Assembly: GCF_024437735.1 (NCBI RefSeq)
Contig: NZ_JANFQO010000003.1
Coordinates: forward strand, 124,001 to 188,000
Direction of reading: 5' to 3'
Length of the DNA stretch: 64,000 nucleotides
Source of the DNA: Tahibacter harae
Lineage (GTDB): Bacteria > Pseudomonadota > Gammaproteobacteria > Xanthomonadales > Rhodanobacteraceae
The notes under the pieces were generated by a model. That model made no database searches. It saw only the letters and a list, made by a program, of their open reading frames with translations, and was not told the origin of the DNA. Below, piece by piece: positions 44,708-54,804 of this stretch. The position numbers and the translations under genes were made by a program. How positions within the stretch are numbered: position 1 is the stretch's first letter; every line of letters begins with the position of its first letter.

Positions 44708-46039
44708 CTACGCCGGATCCAGCTGTTCCATACCGGCATCCTGGTGCCGCGTCAGATGGTTGTAGACCGTCTTCACGCTGATGCCCAGCGCCTGTGCCGT
44801 GCGGCTCTTGTCGCCGCGGAAATGCTCCAGCGTGCGCAGCAGCATTTCGCGTTCGACCACTTCCAGCGGTGTGCCCACGCGGAAGCTGACCAGGGAGGCA
44901 TCCGCTGCGGGAACCGGCTGGTAGGGCGAACAGATCACGCGCACCTTCCTGCCCGAACTCATGATGTAGGCGCGGTGCACCAGGTTGCGCAGTTCGCGCA
45001 CATTGCCCGGCCAGGCGTGGTTCTGCAGGCTGTGCCAGCAGGCTTCATCCAGCTGCTTGGATTCGCCATAGCGTTCGTTCAACTGGTGCAGCACGGCCTG
45101 CGCGATCTGCAGCACATCGTTGCCACGCTCGCGCAGCGGCGGCAGGGAAAGACAGAATTCGCCGAGACGGAAATACAGATCCTCGCGCAGGATGCCGGCG
45201 GCGATAGCCTTGTCCGGATCGCGGTTGGTCGCCGCTACCACGCGCACGTCCACCGCCACCTCGCCGTAGCCGCCGACGCGCGTGATGCGCCGCGTCTCCA
45301 GCACGCGCAGCAGATGCGCCTGCAGCGACGGCGGCATCTCGGTGATTTCGTCGAGGAACAGGGTGCCGCCCTCGGCCTGTTCAAAATGGCCTTTGTGCTG
45401 GCGCACCGCGCCGGTGAAGCTGCCGCGCTCGTGGCCGAACAGATGACTGGCCAGCAGCTCGTGCGCGACCGCGCCGCAATTGACCGCGACGAAGGGCCCG
45501 CCGCGGCCGCTGCTTTCATGCACCGCGCGCGCGGCCACTTCCTTGCCGGTGCCGCTTTCGCCGACGATGAGCACGGTCGCATCGGTGGGCGCCACGCGGC
45601 GGATCTGGTGGTAGACCCATTTCATCGCCGGGGAATCGCCGATGAAACCCGGCGGACGCCCGGCGCCGCCGCCGGTGCGCAGATACCAGCGCTCATAGGC
45701 ATCGGTGAGCAGCGTCTCCAGGCGCGATCCGCTCAAGGGTTTGAGCAGATAGTCCGTCGCCGGCAGGCTGGCCGTACCCGTCTGCGCCGGCGCGCTGCCG
45801 GTGACCACGGCCACGGTCGATCCGCTCTGGCGGAACTGCTCGATCAGGTCCAGGCCCGAGCCGTCCGGCAGCGCCACATCCATCAGCACCAGATAGTAGG
45901 CGCCGCGCGCCAGGGCGCGGCGTGCGCCGGAAAGGGAATGCGCACCGGTGGCTTCAAACTGGCACAGCCCGGCGTAGGTGCGGGCGGCTTCGACAAACTC
46001 ATGATCATCATCGACGACCAGCAAAGTCGGGCGTTCCAT
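44708..46039 (-). CDS. Sigma-54-dependent response regulator (NtrC family)
   Basis: 443 residues. A receiver domain (LLVVDDDHEF, LMDVALPDGSG, then YLLKPLS) is followed by an AAA+ domain with Walker A (GESGTGKE), the sigma-54 contact loop GSFTGA in place of GAFTGA, and Walker B (GGTLFLDEITEMP). A Fis-type helix-turn-helix ends the protein (SRTAQALGISVKTVYNHLTR). It activates sigma-54 promoters when phosphorylated. Its cognate kinase is probably one of the histidine kinases in this island. Confidence 0.93.
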   Translation of the reverse strand: MERPTLLVVDDDHEFVEAARTYAGLCQFEATGAHSLSGARRALARGAYYLVLMDVALPDGSGLDLIEQFRQSGSTVAVVTGSAPAQTGTASLPATDYLLKPLSGSRLETLLTDAYERWYLRTGGGAGRPPGFIGDSPAMKWVYHQIRRVAPTDATVLIVGESGTGKEVAARAVHESSGRGGPFVAVNCGAVAHELLASHLFGHERGSFTGAVRQHKGHFEQAEGGTLFLDEITEMPPSLQAHLLRVLETRRITRVGGYGEVAVDVRVVAATNRDPDKAIAAGILREDLYFRLGEFCLSLPPLRERGNDVLQIAQAVLHQLNERYGESKQLDEACWHSLQNHAWPGNVRELRNLVHRAYIMSSGRKVRVICSPYQPVPAADASLVSFRVGTPLEVVEREMLLRTLEHFRGDKSRTAQALGISVKTVYNHLTRHQDAGMEQLDPA

Positions 46040-46298
46040 GGGTTTGCTCCATTGCGGAAATCCTCCCGATCATGAACGACGCGGCGTTCAGCGTTCGTGT
46101 AGTTTTGCATTCATATTCGGGCCGACAGACGGCGCCGTACGGACGCCCGCGACGCAGCGCCGTTCCGCGCAGACAGGCCACGCCCGCGCGCAACGGGAAA
46201 AAGCCCGCGCAGGTTTGGAGTATCGTTCGCGCGCGGCCCGCGGCGCGCCGCCTGCGCAGCGCCTGTCCCGTGCCGGGTTCCCTCTGCGACGAGGTCCG

Positions 46299-46880
46299 AT
46301 GAGCAGCCAGCCGCCCGAGCTTCCCGCCTGCGAGATCGACGCCTTCGTCGCGGCCAGCCGCCTCGCGCTGGCGCCGTTCCGCAGCCGCCGCGCGGCGCTC
46401 TGTCCGCAGCGCGCCGCGGCGCGCCTGGTGCGCGTGCTGGTGACCGCGGCCGGCTGTGCATTCGCGCGCTGCGAAATCGCGCCGCTGCATGCGGTGCAGG
46501 CGCAAGGCCGGCGCAATCCGGACGGACCGCTGCAACGCTGCCGCGTGCGTATCCACGGCGCTGCCGTCATGGGCTGCATCGAAGTCATCGCGGCGCCGGC
46601 GCAGCTGCAGCAGCTGCAGCCGGATCTGTTGCAGCAAGCCCAGCGGCTGGGCCAGCTGTGCGCACTGCACCAGGCCCTGCCGGCTGCCGCCGGCGCGGCG
46701 CTGGACCGCGACCGCCTGCACACGCTCGCCAACCAGGCCAACAGCCTCGGCATGCAGTTGAACGTGGTCCAGGCCCTGTACCGGCGCGGCCGCTATCCCG
46801 AGCTGGCCGGCTTCCTGGACACCGCCCTGGCGCGCTGCGAGGCGATGCAGGAACTGGTCGCCGCACTGCGCCAGCGCTGA
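46299..46880 (+). CDS. Hypothetical protein, possible degenerate GAF-like sensor
   Basis: 193 residues. A GAGGT ribosome-binding site precedes the ATG at 46299. The middle (CRVRIHGAAVMGCIEVIAAP) has the strand-turn-strand look of a GAF domain end, followed by a coiled-coil-like helix (LQQLQPDLLQQAQRLGQLC) and a helical tail. The family is not certain. It converges with a histidine kinase gene that ends 20 bp away and sits divergent from the NtrC-type regulator. Confidence 0.45.
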   Translation: MSSQPPELPACEIDAFVAASRLALAPFRSRRAALCPQRAAARLVRVLVTAAGCAFARCEIAPLHAVQAQGRRNPDGPLQRCRVRIHGAAVMGCIEVIAAPAQLQQLQPDLLQQAQRLGQLCALHQALPAAAGAALDRDRLHTLANQANSLGMQLNVVQALYRRGRYPELAGFLDTALARCEAMQELVAALRQR

Positions 46881-46900
46881 GCCGGCGGCGCGCGCCGGGC

Positions 46901-47963
46901 TCAGCCCTGCGCCAGCGGCAGCAGCAGGGAAAAGCGTGTGCCATCGCCGGCGTCCGCGCTCACACTGAGCCTTCCCTGGTGGCGCCGGACGATCTCCCGT
47001 GCGATGAACAGGCCCAGCCCGCGCGGCAGCGGTGCCTCGGTGCCGGCGGACAGCGGATCCGGCGCTGCCGCCGCGTTGCCGTGCGGCAGCAGCGGACCGT
47101 CGTTGTGGATGGTCAGCAACGCGCAGCGGCCGGCGCGGTCCAGGGTCGATACCACCGTGCTCTGCGCACGGCCATGCTGGACCGCATGACGCAGCAGGTT
47201 CAGCAGCACCTGGCCGATGCGCGCGGTCCCAGGAACCGGGCAGGCTCCCGCAGGAGCGCAGTACGAAGCGGCGGCCCGGGAACTCCATCGCCACTTCCTG
47301 CATCGTCTGCGTGGCCAGATCGTTTAATTCCACCGGCTCCGGCCGGCAGTCCAGGCCGCTGCGCAGGCCCAGCGCGGCCAGGTCGCCGGCCAGCCGGCCC
47401 AGGTGTTCCAGCGTCTTCTTCTGCTGGCCCAGGAGTTCGCGGCCGACCGCGGCGTCCTGTACGCGCTCCATCAGGTAATTGGACATAAGTGTACTTTGCA
47501 GCTTTCCGCGCAAATCATGCGCAACCACGCCCAGGGCCAGCGCCCGGTCCCGCTCCTGCGCGCCGAGAAAAGCGTTCAGCGCCGCCGCCGCGGCCGCGTC
47601 GAAGGCCTCGTAGAAATCCAGCAGCTCGGCACTGGCCGGCGCGGCTGGCGCAGCGTCGCGCAGCCAGCGCCGTGCCAGCCCGCCGCGCAGGGCGCGCAGG
47701 CCATCCAGCAGCGCGGCAGCGGAGAGACCGGCGGCATAGGCATCCAGCCCCAGCCGCGCCGCCGGCACGGAACCGGCGGCGCCGGACTGCGGCCGCAAGC
47801 GGCCGTTGCCGCGGCGCATCGCGGCGGCGATCGCATCGAGCAGCGCCAACACGCCGCCGCGCAGATCCGCCGGCGCCGGCGCAGCGATGCTGCCGCCGAA
47901 ATCCGTCCAGGCCGGGCTCAGCTGTTCCTCGCCGTGTCGAAGGATGAATGTCCGCAGCAGCAT
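46901..47963 (-). pseudogene. Histidine kinase with an RsbRD-like N-terminus, apparent frameshift
   Basis: From the ATG at 47963 the frame codes for an N-terminal helical domain similar to RsbRD_N, and a HisKA-type dimerisation helix (GVVAHDLRGKLQSTL, with His as phosphoacceptor). Near 47219-47225 the frame changes; the ATPase domain continues one frame over (GQVLLNLLRHAVQHG, LTIHNDGPLLP, GLGLFIAREIVRRHQG) to 46901. The junction is a GCGCGCG tract where 2 bases seem to be missing (expected reading DRARIGQV). It may be a sequencing error, a true mutation or a phase-variable site. If restored, about 354 residues. Confidence 0.75.
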
Positions 47964-48382
47964 GGGCCTTCCCCGCACGAATGGTGGCGGTCCCGCGCGT
48001 GGCTGCCGCGGGCGCTGCCGTATCCGGACGCCCGCCGCCCGGACTGGACCGGCGCGCGGCACCGCTGCGCGGACTGTGCCGGCTGCGTCCCGCCGTGCTG
48101 AACCGGCCATGTCCCCGTCCGGCGGCCCAGCCCCGGCCGGATCTGCCGCGCAAACGCAGCAGCGTGCAGCAGGCAGGATTGAGCAGCATCCGTGCCAGCG
48201 CATTGACGGCGCTGTCTCCGCATCCGGCGCGGCAATGCGCCCGGCGCCGGATCGCGGCCATGGCGAAGTCCGGAAAAATCTTCCTGACTTTTTTACTACT
48301 TGCACAATGCACCCGGCAGGCACAGCCTCGGCCGCAGGCGGAAATCGTCGCGGCGCAACGCAAAAAGAAAACGACGCTGCGC
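47964..48382. other. Intergenic region between the two kinase genes
   Basis: About 419 bp upstream of the RsbRD-like kinase and after the end of the CheB-CheR hybrid gene, both on the minus strand. An AT-rich patch at 48285-48310 (TTCCTGACTTTTTTACTACT on the plus strand) may contain the kinase promoter or the upstream gene's terminator. No gene is seen. Confidence 0.4.
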
Positions 48383-51300
48383 TCAGAGCCCTTCCACCGC
48401 CGCGAACAGGCCCTCCAGCGAGACCGGCTTGGTCAGGTGGGCGTCGAAGCCCGCCGCCAGCGCGCGGCGGATATCCGCATTGCCGCCGTAGCCGGTCATG
48501 GCGATGGCGTGCAGCCGCGCCGGCAGCTTGAGCTGGCGCACCCGGCTGATCAGCTCGGTGCCGGACATGTCCGGCATGCCTATGTCCGACAACAGCAGGT
48601 CGAAGGGCTCGCTTTCCAGCAGCTGCAGCGCCTGGGCCGCGCTGAAGGCCGTCTTCACCGTGGCGCCCTCCATGGTCAGGATGGTCGCCAGCGCCGTGAC
48701 GCTTTCCGCATCGTCGTCGACCGCCAGCACCCGCTTGCCGGCAAAGCCGGAAGGCGGCGCCTGGTGCGCCGGCGCCGCCGCCACGGTCGCCTCCAGCGGC
48801 AGCCAGACGGTGAAGGTGGCGCCCTTGTCCTTGCCCGGCGATGTGGCCTGTACGCGCCCGCCGTGGGCACCGACCAGGTCGCGCACCAGCGCCAGGCCTA
48901 TGCCCAGGCCGGCACCGCGTCCGCCGGCGCTTGCGCCGGCCGGAAGGGCCTGGCTGAAAAGATCGAAGATCGAATCCAGCGACCCGGGCGCTATGCCTAT
49001 GCCCGTATCGCTGACCTGCAACCGGGCCTGGCCGTCGTGCTCCGACAGGCTGATGTCGATGCGTCCCTGCTGCGGCGTGAATTTCACCGCATTGCCGAGC
49101 AGGTTCCACACCACCTGCTCCATGCGCACCGGATCGCAGTTGCAGAACAGGCCCGGCGCCAGCGCGAGCGTCACGCGGATGTCTTTCTGCGCCACCTCCG
49201 GCGCAATGGCCTGGGCCAGGCGCTCGACCAGCGCGCCCAGGTCGGTGCGCTCGTATTCCAGGCACAGCTTGCCGGTCTGCGCGCGACAGTTCCAGCAGAT
49301 CGTTGACGATCTTGCCCTGGCCGACGACCGCGCGCCGTATCGACTGGCCTATGCGCTGGGCCTGCGGGATATGCGCCGTCTCCGGCAGGCGCAGCAGCAG
49401 CTCCGCATGCACCTGGATCAGGTTCAGTGGCTGCTTCAGCTCGTGCGATACCACGGCCAGGAAGCGGTCCTTGAGGTCCGAGGCAGCCTTGAGCCTGGCA
49501 TTGGCCAGCTGTTCGTCGTGCAGTTCGCTGCCCAGCTTGAGTTCGGCCAGCTTGCGCTGGGAAATGTCCAGCGCGATCTTGACGAAGCCCATGCGGCTGT
49601 TGCCGTGCAGCGGCGTGACCACGCCGCTGCAGTAGACCGTGCTCTGGTCCTTGCGCACGTGCCAGCGTTCGTCGGAGGCGCGGCCCAGCTGCGCGGCGAG
49701 GCGGCGCTCCTGTTCCGGCACGCCCGCGGCGCGGTCGATGGCGGTGTAGATGAGATCGATGGGCCGGCCGATGATCTCGTCGAACTCGTAGCCGTACATG
49801 CGCTTGGCCCCGTCGTTCCAGCTGGTGACCTTGCCGTTGATGTCGGTGCTGATGACGGCGAAATCCTTGTTGCTGGCTATCGCGTCGCGCAGGCGGTCCT
49901 CGGCCGCCTTGACCCGGCTCTCGGCGCGGCGCAGCTCGGTGACGTTGACGAAGGTCAGCACCGCGCCGCCGATCTTGTCCTGGCTGGTGCGGTAGGGAAG
50001 GATGCGGGCGAAGAAGTGCTCGTCGTCGATGCTGCTGATGGCGCGCTCCACCGGGCGCAGCTGGTTGAATACGGCCGAGGCGTCCTCGACCATCTCGTCG
50101 TACTTCAGCCGGCTCTTCACATCCAGCAGCGGGCGGCCTATATCCGAGGCGATCAGTGCGAACAGCTTGCTCGCCTGCGGCGTGAAGCGCTTCACCCGCA
50201 TGGCCTGGTCGACGAACACGGTGGCGATTTCCGAGGCTTCGATCAGGTTGCGCAGGTCGTCGTTGTTGCGCCCGGCCTCGTCCACCTTGAGGCGCAGTTC
50301 GTAATTGACCGTGGTCAGCTCTTCGTTGACCGACTGCAATTCCTCCTTGCTGGTCTCCAGTTCCTCCTTGGCCGAGCGCAGTTCCTCGTTGATCGCCTGC
50401 AGCTCTTCGTTGGACGCCTTCAGCTCCTCGTTGGAAATGGCCGAGCGGTCCAGCGTGTCCTGCAGATGCGCCTTGAGGGAACGGTTTTCCTCTTCCATGC
50501 GCCGCATGGCCAGCTGATAGCTGTCGCCGTCGGCTTCGTCGGCCGGCAGCAACGGCAGGGTGCTGTCGGGCGGCTCGTCGAAAATCACCAGCCAGTAGCC
50601 CGCGGCGCCGTCCTCGCTCGGCACCGGATGCACGGCCAGGCTCAGGACCGATCCGCGCTGGTCGGCGGTTTCGTCCTTGCGCACGAACAGGCTGCGCACC
50701 GGACGGCAGGACTCCGCCGCGCGGTACAGCGCCGCACGCAGCTCCACGCGGATATCCGGCGCAACATTGCTGAGCAGGTTGCGCGTGGGCACGCCCTCGC
50801 CAAAGGCGACGAAGCGGCCGGCGCCGGGCGATACCCGCTCGATCTCGTATTCGGCGTTGATCAGCACGCTCGGCGGCGCCGCGTTGACGAGGGCGCGTTC
50901 ATGCAGCATCGACAAGGTCTGGTGCACGGACATGGGCTCGAATCCACGACTGGTGGCGGGGGCCTGCGTCGGCAGCGGCATTCCGGCCGAACTGACCAGC
51001 TGCGACGGGATGCGGCTGCGGATCACGGACGAGGCATCCGGCCGCAGGCGATAGATGCGGTGTTCCTTGCTGACGGTCTGGAAAGCCTGGGCGGACGAGT
51101 CGATCGACTCGGCATTGCCCAGGAACAGATAGCCGCCGGGCTTCAACGCGAAGGAGAACATTTCCAGCGCGATCGACTGCGCGGTGCGGTCGAGATAGAT
51201 CAGCAGATTGCGGCAGCAGATCAGGTCCAGGCGCGAGAACGGCGGATCGGTCAGCACGTTGTGGCGCGCGAACACGATCATCTCGCGGATGGCGGAGCGC

Positions 51301-52541
51301 ACGCGGAAATGGTCGCTCTGCTCTTTCTCGAAATAGCCCAGCAGGCGCGTGTCGCTGATGTCGGTGGCGATGTTGGACGGATAGATGCCGGTGCGCGCGT
51401 AGTTCAGCGCCGCATCGTTGATGTCGGAAGCGAACACCTGCACCCGCGGCGGCTGGCGCATGCTGTCGGCGTATTCCTGCAGCAGGATGGCGACGGAATA
51501 GCTTTCCTCGCCCGAGGCGCAGCCCGGTATCCAGACGCGCACTTCCTCGCCCCCGGGCACGCCCTCCATCAGCTGCGGAATGACGTCGCGGCGCAGTGCC
51601 TCGAAAGCCTCCGGATCGCGGAAGAAATTGGTCACGCTGATGAGCATGTCGCTGAGCAGCGGGCCCAGTTCCTCCGGATTGCGCCGCACGAATTCGCGAT
51701 AGGCCTGGATGCTGCCGACGTTGTTGACCTGCATGCGGCGCTGCAGGCGGCGCATGACGGTGCCGCGCTTGTAATGGCGGAAATCATGCCGCGTGCGTAT
51801 GCGCAGCGCGGTCAGCACGTCGAAGAAGGCGCGCTGCTCGGCTTCGTCGTCGCTGGCGGCTTCGCCGGGGCGCAGGGCGTCGCCGTCGCCGTTCAGCGCG
51901 GTGGAGCCGGTCCGGAAGAAGATCTGCGCCACATCGTCCAGACGGCTGCCGATCTCGGCGGCCGTCAGCACCAGGTCCACCGCGCCGGTGCCTATGGCGG
52001 CACGCGGCATGTCGCTGTGCTCGCTGTCAGCGGGCGACTGCACCAGGGTGAGTCCGCCGAATTCCTTGACCTGGGCCAGGCCCAGCGAACCGTCGCGGCC
52101 GGCGCCCGACAGCAGGATGCCGATGGCGCGCTCGCGCTGCGCTTCGGCCAGGCTGCGGAAGAACAGGTCGAGGGCCGCCGCCTGCTTGCGTGCATCGGCC
52201 GCGGCGGGCTGGATATGGCCGCCCTCGAACACCAGGCTGGTATCCGGCGCGATCAGATAAAGATGGCCGCGGCGCAGAGGCTCGCGCCGGGTGAGCTGCT
52301 GCACCTTGAACGAGGTGGCGCGCTGCAGGATTTCCACTGCATTGTTCTCGCGCTCCGCATCCACTCGCAAGGCAACGACGATGGCGATGTGCCCGGTGCC
52401 GAGGTTTTCCAGCAGCTGGGTCAGCGCGGACAGTGCGCCGGAAGAGCCGCCGATTCCGACCACCAGAGGCTGTTTCCCGGATGGCATCCTGTCGCTCCCC
52501 TCGTGCTCGCCGGGAGTGCCGGGACGGGAATCGCTGGTCAT
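48383..52541 (-). pseudogene. CheB-CheR-PAS histidine kinase-receiver hybrid, apparent frameshift
   Basis: Domain order from the ATG at 52541: CheB methylesterase (GIGGSSGALSALTQLL, IGILLSGAGRDGS), CheR methyltransferase (YKRGTVMRRLQRRMQ, VWIPGCASGEESYS, DLICCRNLLIYLD), a long coiled coil (SNEELKASNEELQAINEEL), two PAS domains, HisKA (AVVSHELKQPLNLIQ), ATPase (WNLLGNAVKFTPQQG) and a receiver (VLAVDDDAESV, LLLSDIGMPDMSG). At a GCGCGCG tract (49279-49285) the frame changes between HisKA and the ATPase domain. Restoring 2 bases gives LELSRAQTGKL and a protein of about 1385 residues. It is probably a cytosolic, chemotaxis-derived sensor. Confidence 0.8.
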
Positions 52542-52617
52542 GATCGAGTCTCACGGTACGACAACGGCCGCTAGTCTAGCTTCAACATCCGCCTGTTAAT
52601 CAGCCGCTGGCGAGCCC

Positions 52618-53652
52618 ATGGAAACAAACCGGCGCATCATCGTTCTGGGCACTTCCATCGGCGGCGTCGATGCATTGATGCGCCTGGTTCCCGCGCTGGC
52701 GCCGGATATCGCCGCGCCGCTGGTACTGGTCTCGCATATTGGCGCGCATCGCAGCCATCTGCCGGAACTGCTGCGCGCGCGCACCACGCTGCCGGTGGAT
52801 TTCGTCCGCGACGGCAGCGAGCCGCTGGCCGGCCACGTCTATGTCGCGCCGCCGGATCACCACGTGCTGCTGGAAGGCGCACGGCTGAAACTGTTCCGCG
52901 GCCCCAAGGAACACCATGCGCGGCCAGCGATCAACCCGCTGTTCCGCTCTGCCGCGCTGGATTACGGTGCGCGCGCGATAGGCGTGATTCTCACCGGCAT
53001 GCTTGACGACGGGGCCGCCGGATTGCAGGCCATACGCCGCTGCGGCGGCACGACCGTGGTGCAGGATCCGCGCGAGGCCTACGCGCCGGGCATGCCGCGC
53101 GCCGCGCTGGCCGGCGGCCCGGTCGATCATGTCGTCGGCCTGGCCGAACTTGGCCCGCTGCTCAATCGCCTGGCGCAGCCGCTGGCGGAGGTAACGCGCG
53201 TGAAAGCACCGCAGTCACTGTGCATCGAACATGGCATCAGCCTGGGCAGCGGGAGCCTGCAGAACCTCCTGCAGGTCGCCAGCCCGTCGGGCTACAGCTG
53301 CCCGGAATGCGGCGGCGCACTGTTCGAGCTGCGCGAGCGCGATCCGCTGCGCTTCCTCTGCCATACCGGCCACGCCTTCAGCCTGCGCAGCCTGCTGCAG
53401 ACGCACAGCGGTGCGACCGAAGAGAAACTGTGGAGCAGCCTGCGCACACTGCAGGAAAAGAAGGCGCTGCTGGAACGGATTGCGACCGAGGACGGCCTGC
53501 TTTCCGCCGAAGAAGCCGGCGAGGCGCTGGCGGAGGCGAACCAGCTCGCGGTAATCCTGGACCAGCTCAAGGCCCTGCTGCAGCGGGTGCCTTCCAGCGT
53601 GGACCTGAGCGAGGACGAGACCACCGGCAACGGTGCGCCGCAGTCCGGCTGA
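52618..53652 (+). CDS. CheB-type protein-glutamate methylesterase with a C-terminal zinc ribbon
   Basis: 344 residues. The CheB catalytic domain has Ser in GTSIGGVDAL, His in LVSHIGAHRS and Asp in ILTGMLDDGAAGL. There is no receiver domain. The C-terminal part holds a zinc-ribbon-like CPECGG...CHTGH and a helical tail. It diverges from the CheB-CheR hybrid with 76 bp between them, so it may act in the same non-chemotaxis pathway. Confidence 0.85.
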   Translation: METNRRIIVLGTSIGGVDALMRLVPALAPDIAAPLVLVSHIGAHRSHLPELLRARTTLPVDFVRDGSEPLAGHVYVAPPDHHVLLEGARLKLFRGPKEHHARPAINPLFRSAALDYGARAIGVILTGMLDDGAAGLQAIRRCGGTTVVQDPREAYAPGMPRAALAGGPVDHVVGLAELGPLLNRLAQPLAEVTRVKAPQSLCIEHGISLGSGSLQNLLQVASPSGYSCPECGGALFELRERDPLRFLCHTGHAFSLRSLLQTHSGATEEKLWSSLRTLQEKKALLERIATEDGLLSAEEAGEALAEANQLAVILDQLKALLQRVPSSVDLSEDETTGNGAPQSG

Positions 53653-53986
53653 GCCGGGCGCCAGCCGGCGGCGCACAGCCGGGTGCGTCGCCGCGTTGCA
53701 ACTTTGTCCTTCAAGAATTTTTTTCCGCCGGCTCGGCAAAACGGCCGGATTTCGGGCGTTTTCCGCCACAAAAGCCGCACTGCCCGCATGGCACGCTTGT
53801 TGCGGAAACCACTGCCCCGGCGCAGCCGCGCCGGCGGAAACCCACGCGCACGAGAGAGCATGCAGGCCAGCCGCCCGGGAGGACTGCCGCCCACCCGAGG
53901 ACCGACGACGCCCGCCACGGCGCCGGTGCGGGGAGATAACGCCGGCCGCCACCGCACAGGCCGCCGTGCCGGCTGACTATCGCCGC
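53653..53986. other. Intergenic region between CheB and a histidine phosphatase-like gene
   Basis: About 334 bp. A TTTTTTT tract near 53719 and AT-richer stretches around it may be part of a promoter for the next gene or a terminator for cheB. A GTG at 53967 could extend the next gene by six or seven codons. No gene is visible. Confidence 0.35.
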
Positions 53987-54565
53987 ATGCGCCTGCGCCG
54001 CCTTCCCAAGCGACAGTTGCAGAGCGGCGGCGATGCCTGCGCGGCGCCGCTGGATAGCCCGGTGCGGCGCATCGCCCTGCTGCGGCATGCGGAGAAGCGC
54101 GGCTGCGAGCAGCCCGGCCAGCTGTCCGGCGTGGGTCATATGCGCGCGTTTGCGCTGCCGCACGTGCTGGCCGATCTGTCCCGGCGCGACGGCTGGCTGC
54201 TGGCGCCGGACCGGCTGATCGCCGCCGCCGACACGCCGCGCAGCCGGCGGCCTTCGCAGACCCTGGCGGCGCTGGGACGCCGGCTGGGTTTGCGCGTGCT
54301 GCAGGTGGACGCCGCCGCCGCACTGCCGTCGTCGCTGTTCGATCCGCAGATCCTGCCTGACTGGCACTTTGCCGTGATCAGCTGGCGCCGCAGCAGCATC
54401 CTGCGCGTGGCCCGGCTGCTGGGCGCCGCGCCGCAGGACCTGCCGGCGGAGTGGCCGCGCGAGCTGTACGACCAGATCATCCTGCTGGACTACGACGCGG
54501 CGGGCCGGGTCCAACGCACGCGCTGCGTGCGCGCGGACCAGGAAGTGCAGCTGCGGGACGGCTGA
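53987..54565 (+). CDS. Histidine phosphatase-like protein
   Basis: 192 residues. ALLRHAEKRGC matches the RHAE-type phosphohistidine motif, followed by ADTPRSRRPSQTLAALGRRL. The second catalytic histidine is less clear, so activity is not certain. It may be SixA-like, acting on phosphorylated signalling proteins, which would suit its location between CheB and kinase genes; this is inference. Confidence 0.65.
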   Translation: MRLRRLPKRQLQSGGDACAAPLDSPVRRIALLRHAEKRGCEQPGQLSGVGHMRAFALPHVLADLSRRDGWLLAPDRLIAAADTPRSRRPSQTLAALGRRLGLRVLQVDAAAALPSSLFDPQILPDWHFAVISWRRSSILRVARLLGAAPQDLPAEWPRELYDQIILLDYDAAGRVQRTRCVRADQEVQLRDG

Positions 54566-54804
54566 GCGGCCGGATCGGCCCAGGCAGAGTTGCGGCAGCA
54601 GCGGCAGCGGTTATCGCGCCGGCACCGGTTGGGACGGTGCGATCCAGCCAGATCCGCGCCTTCGCCGCCGCCGCGTGACCACGCATGGCACTGCGGCGCA
54701 GCGCACATTCAGTTTCTGCAATATCCACTTATTGAAATGACCGCATTACGACGGCCCGCCGGCTGCACACCCGCACGCCGGGCCGCCCCGGCGCATCCGC
54801 TTGC

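Noticed and set aside
48285-48310. Intrinsic terminator at the TTTTTT tract.
   Set aside because: No stable stem precedes the tract in the required orientation.
46008-52541. One 2177-residue protein reading through the CheB-CheR hybrid and the next kinase.
   Set aside because: Conserved kinase motifs switch to other frames at two points, so the long frame is an artefact of frameshifts and high GC.
48498-52574. A 1358-residue open frame on the plus strand opposite the CheB-CheR hybrid gene.
   Set aside because: It is a shadow of the GC-rich antisense strand with no recognisable domains, and the minus strand codes for clear CheB, CheR, PAS and kinase domains over the same stretch.
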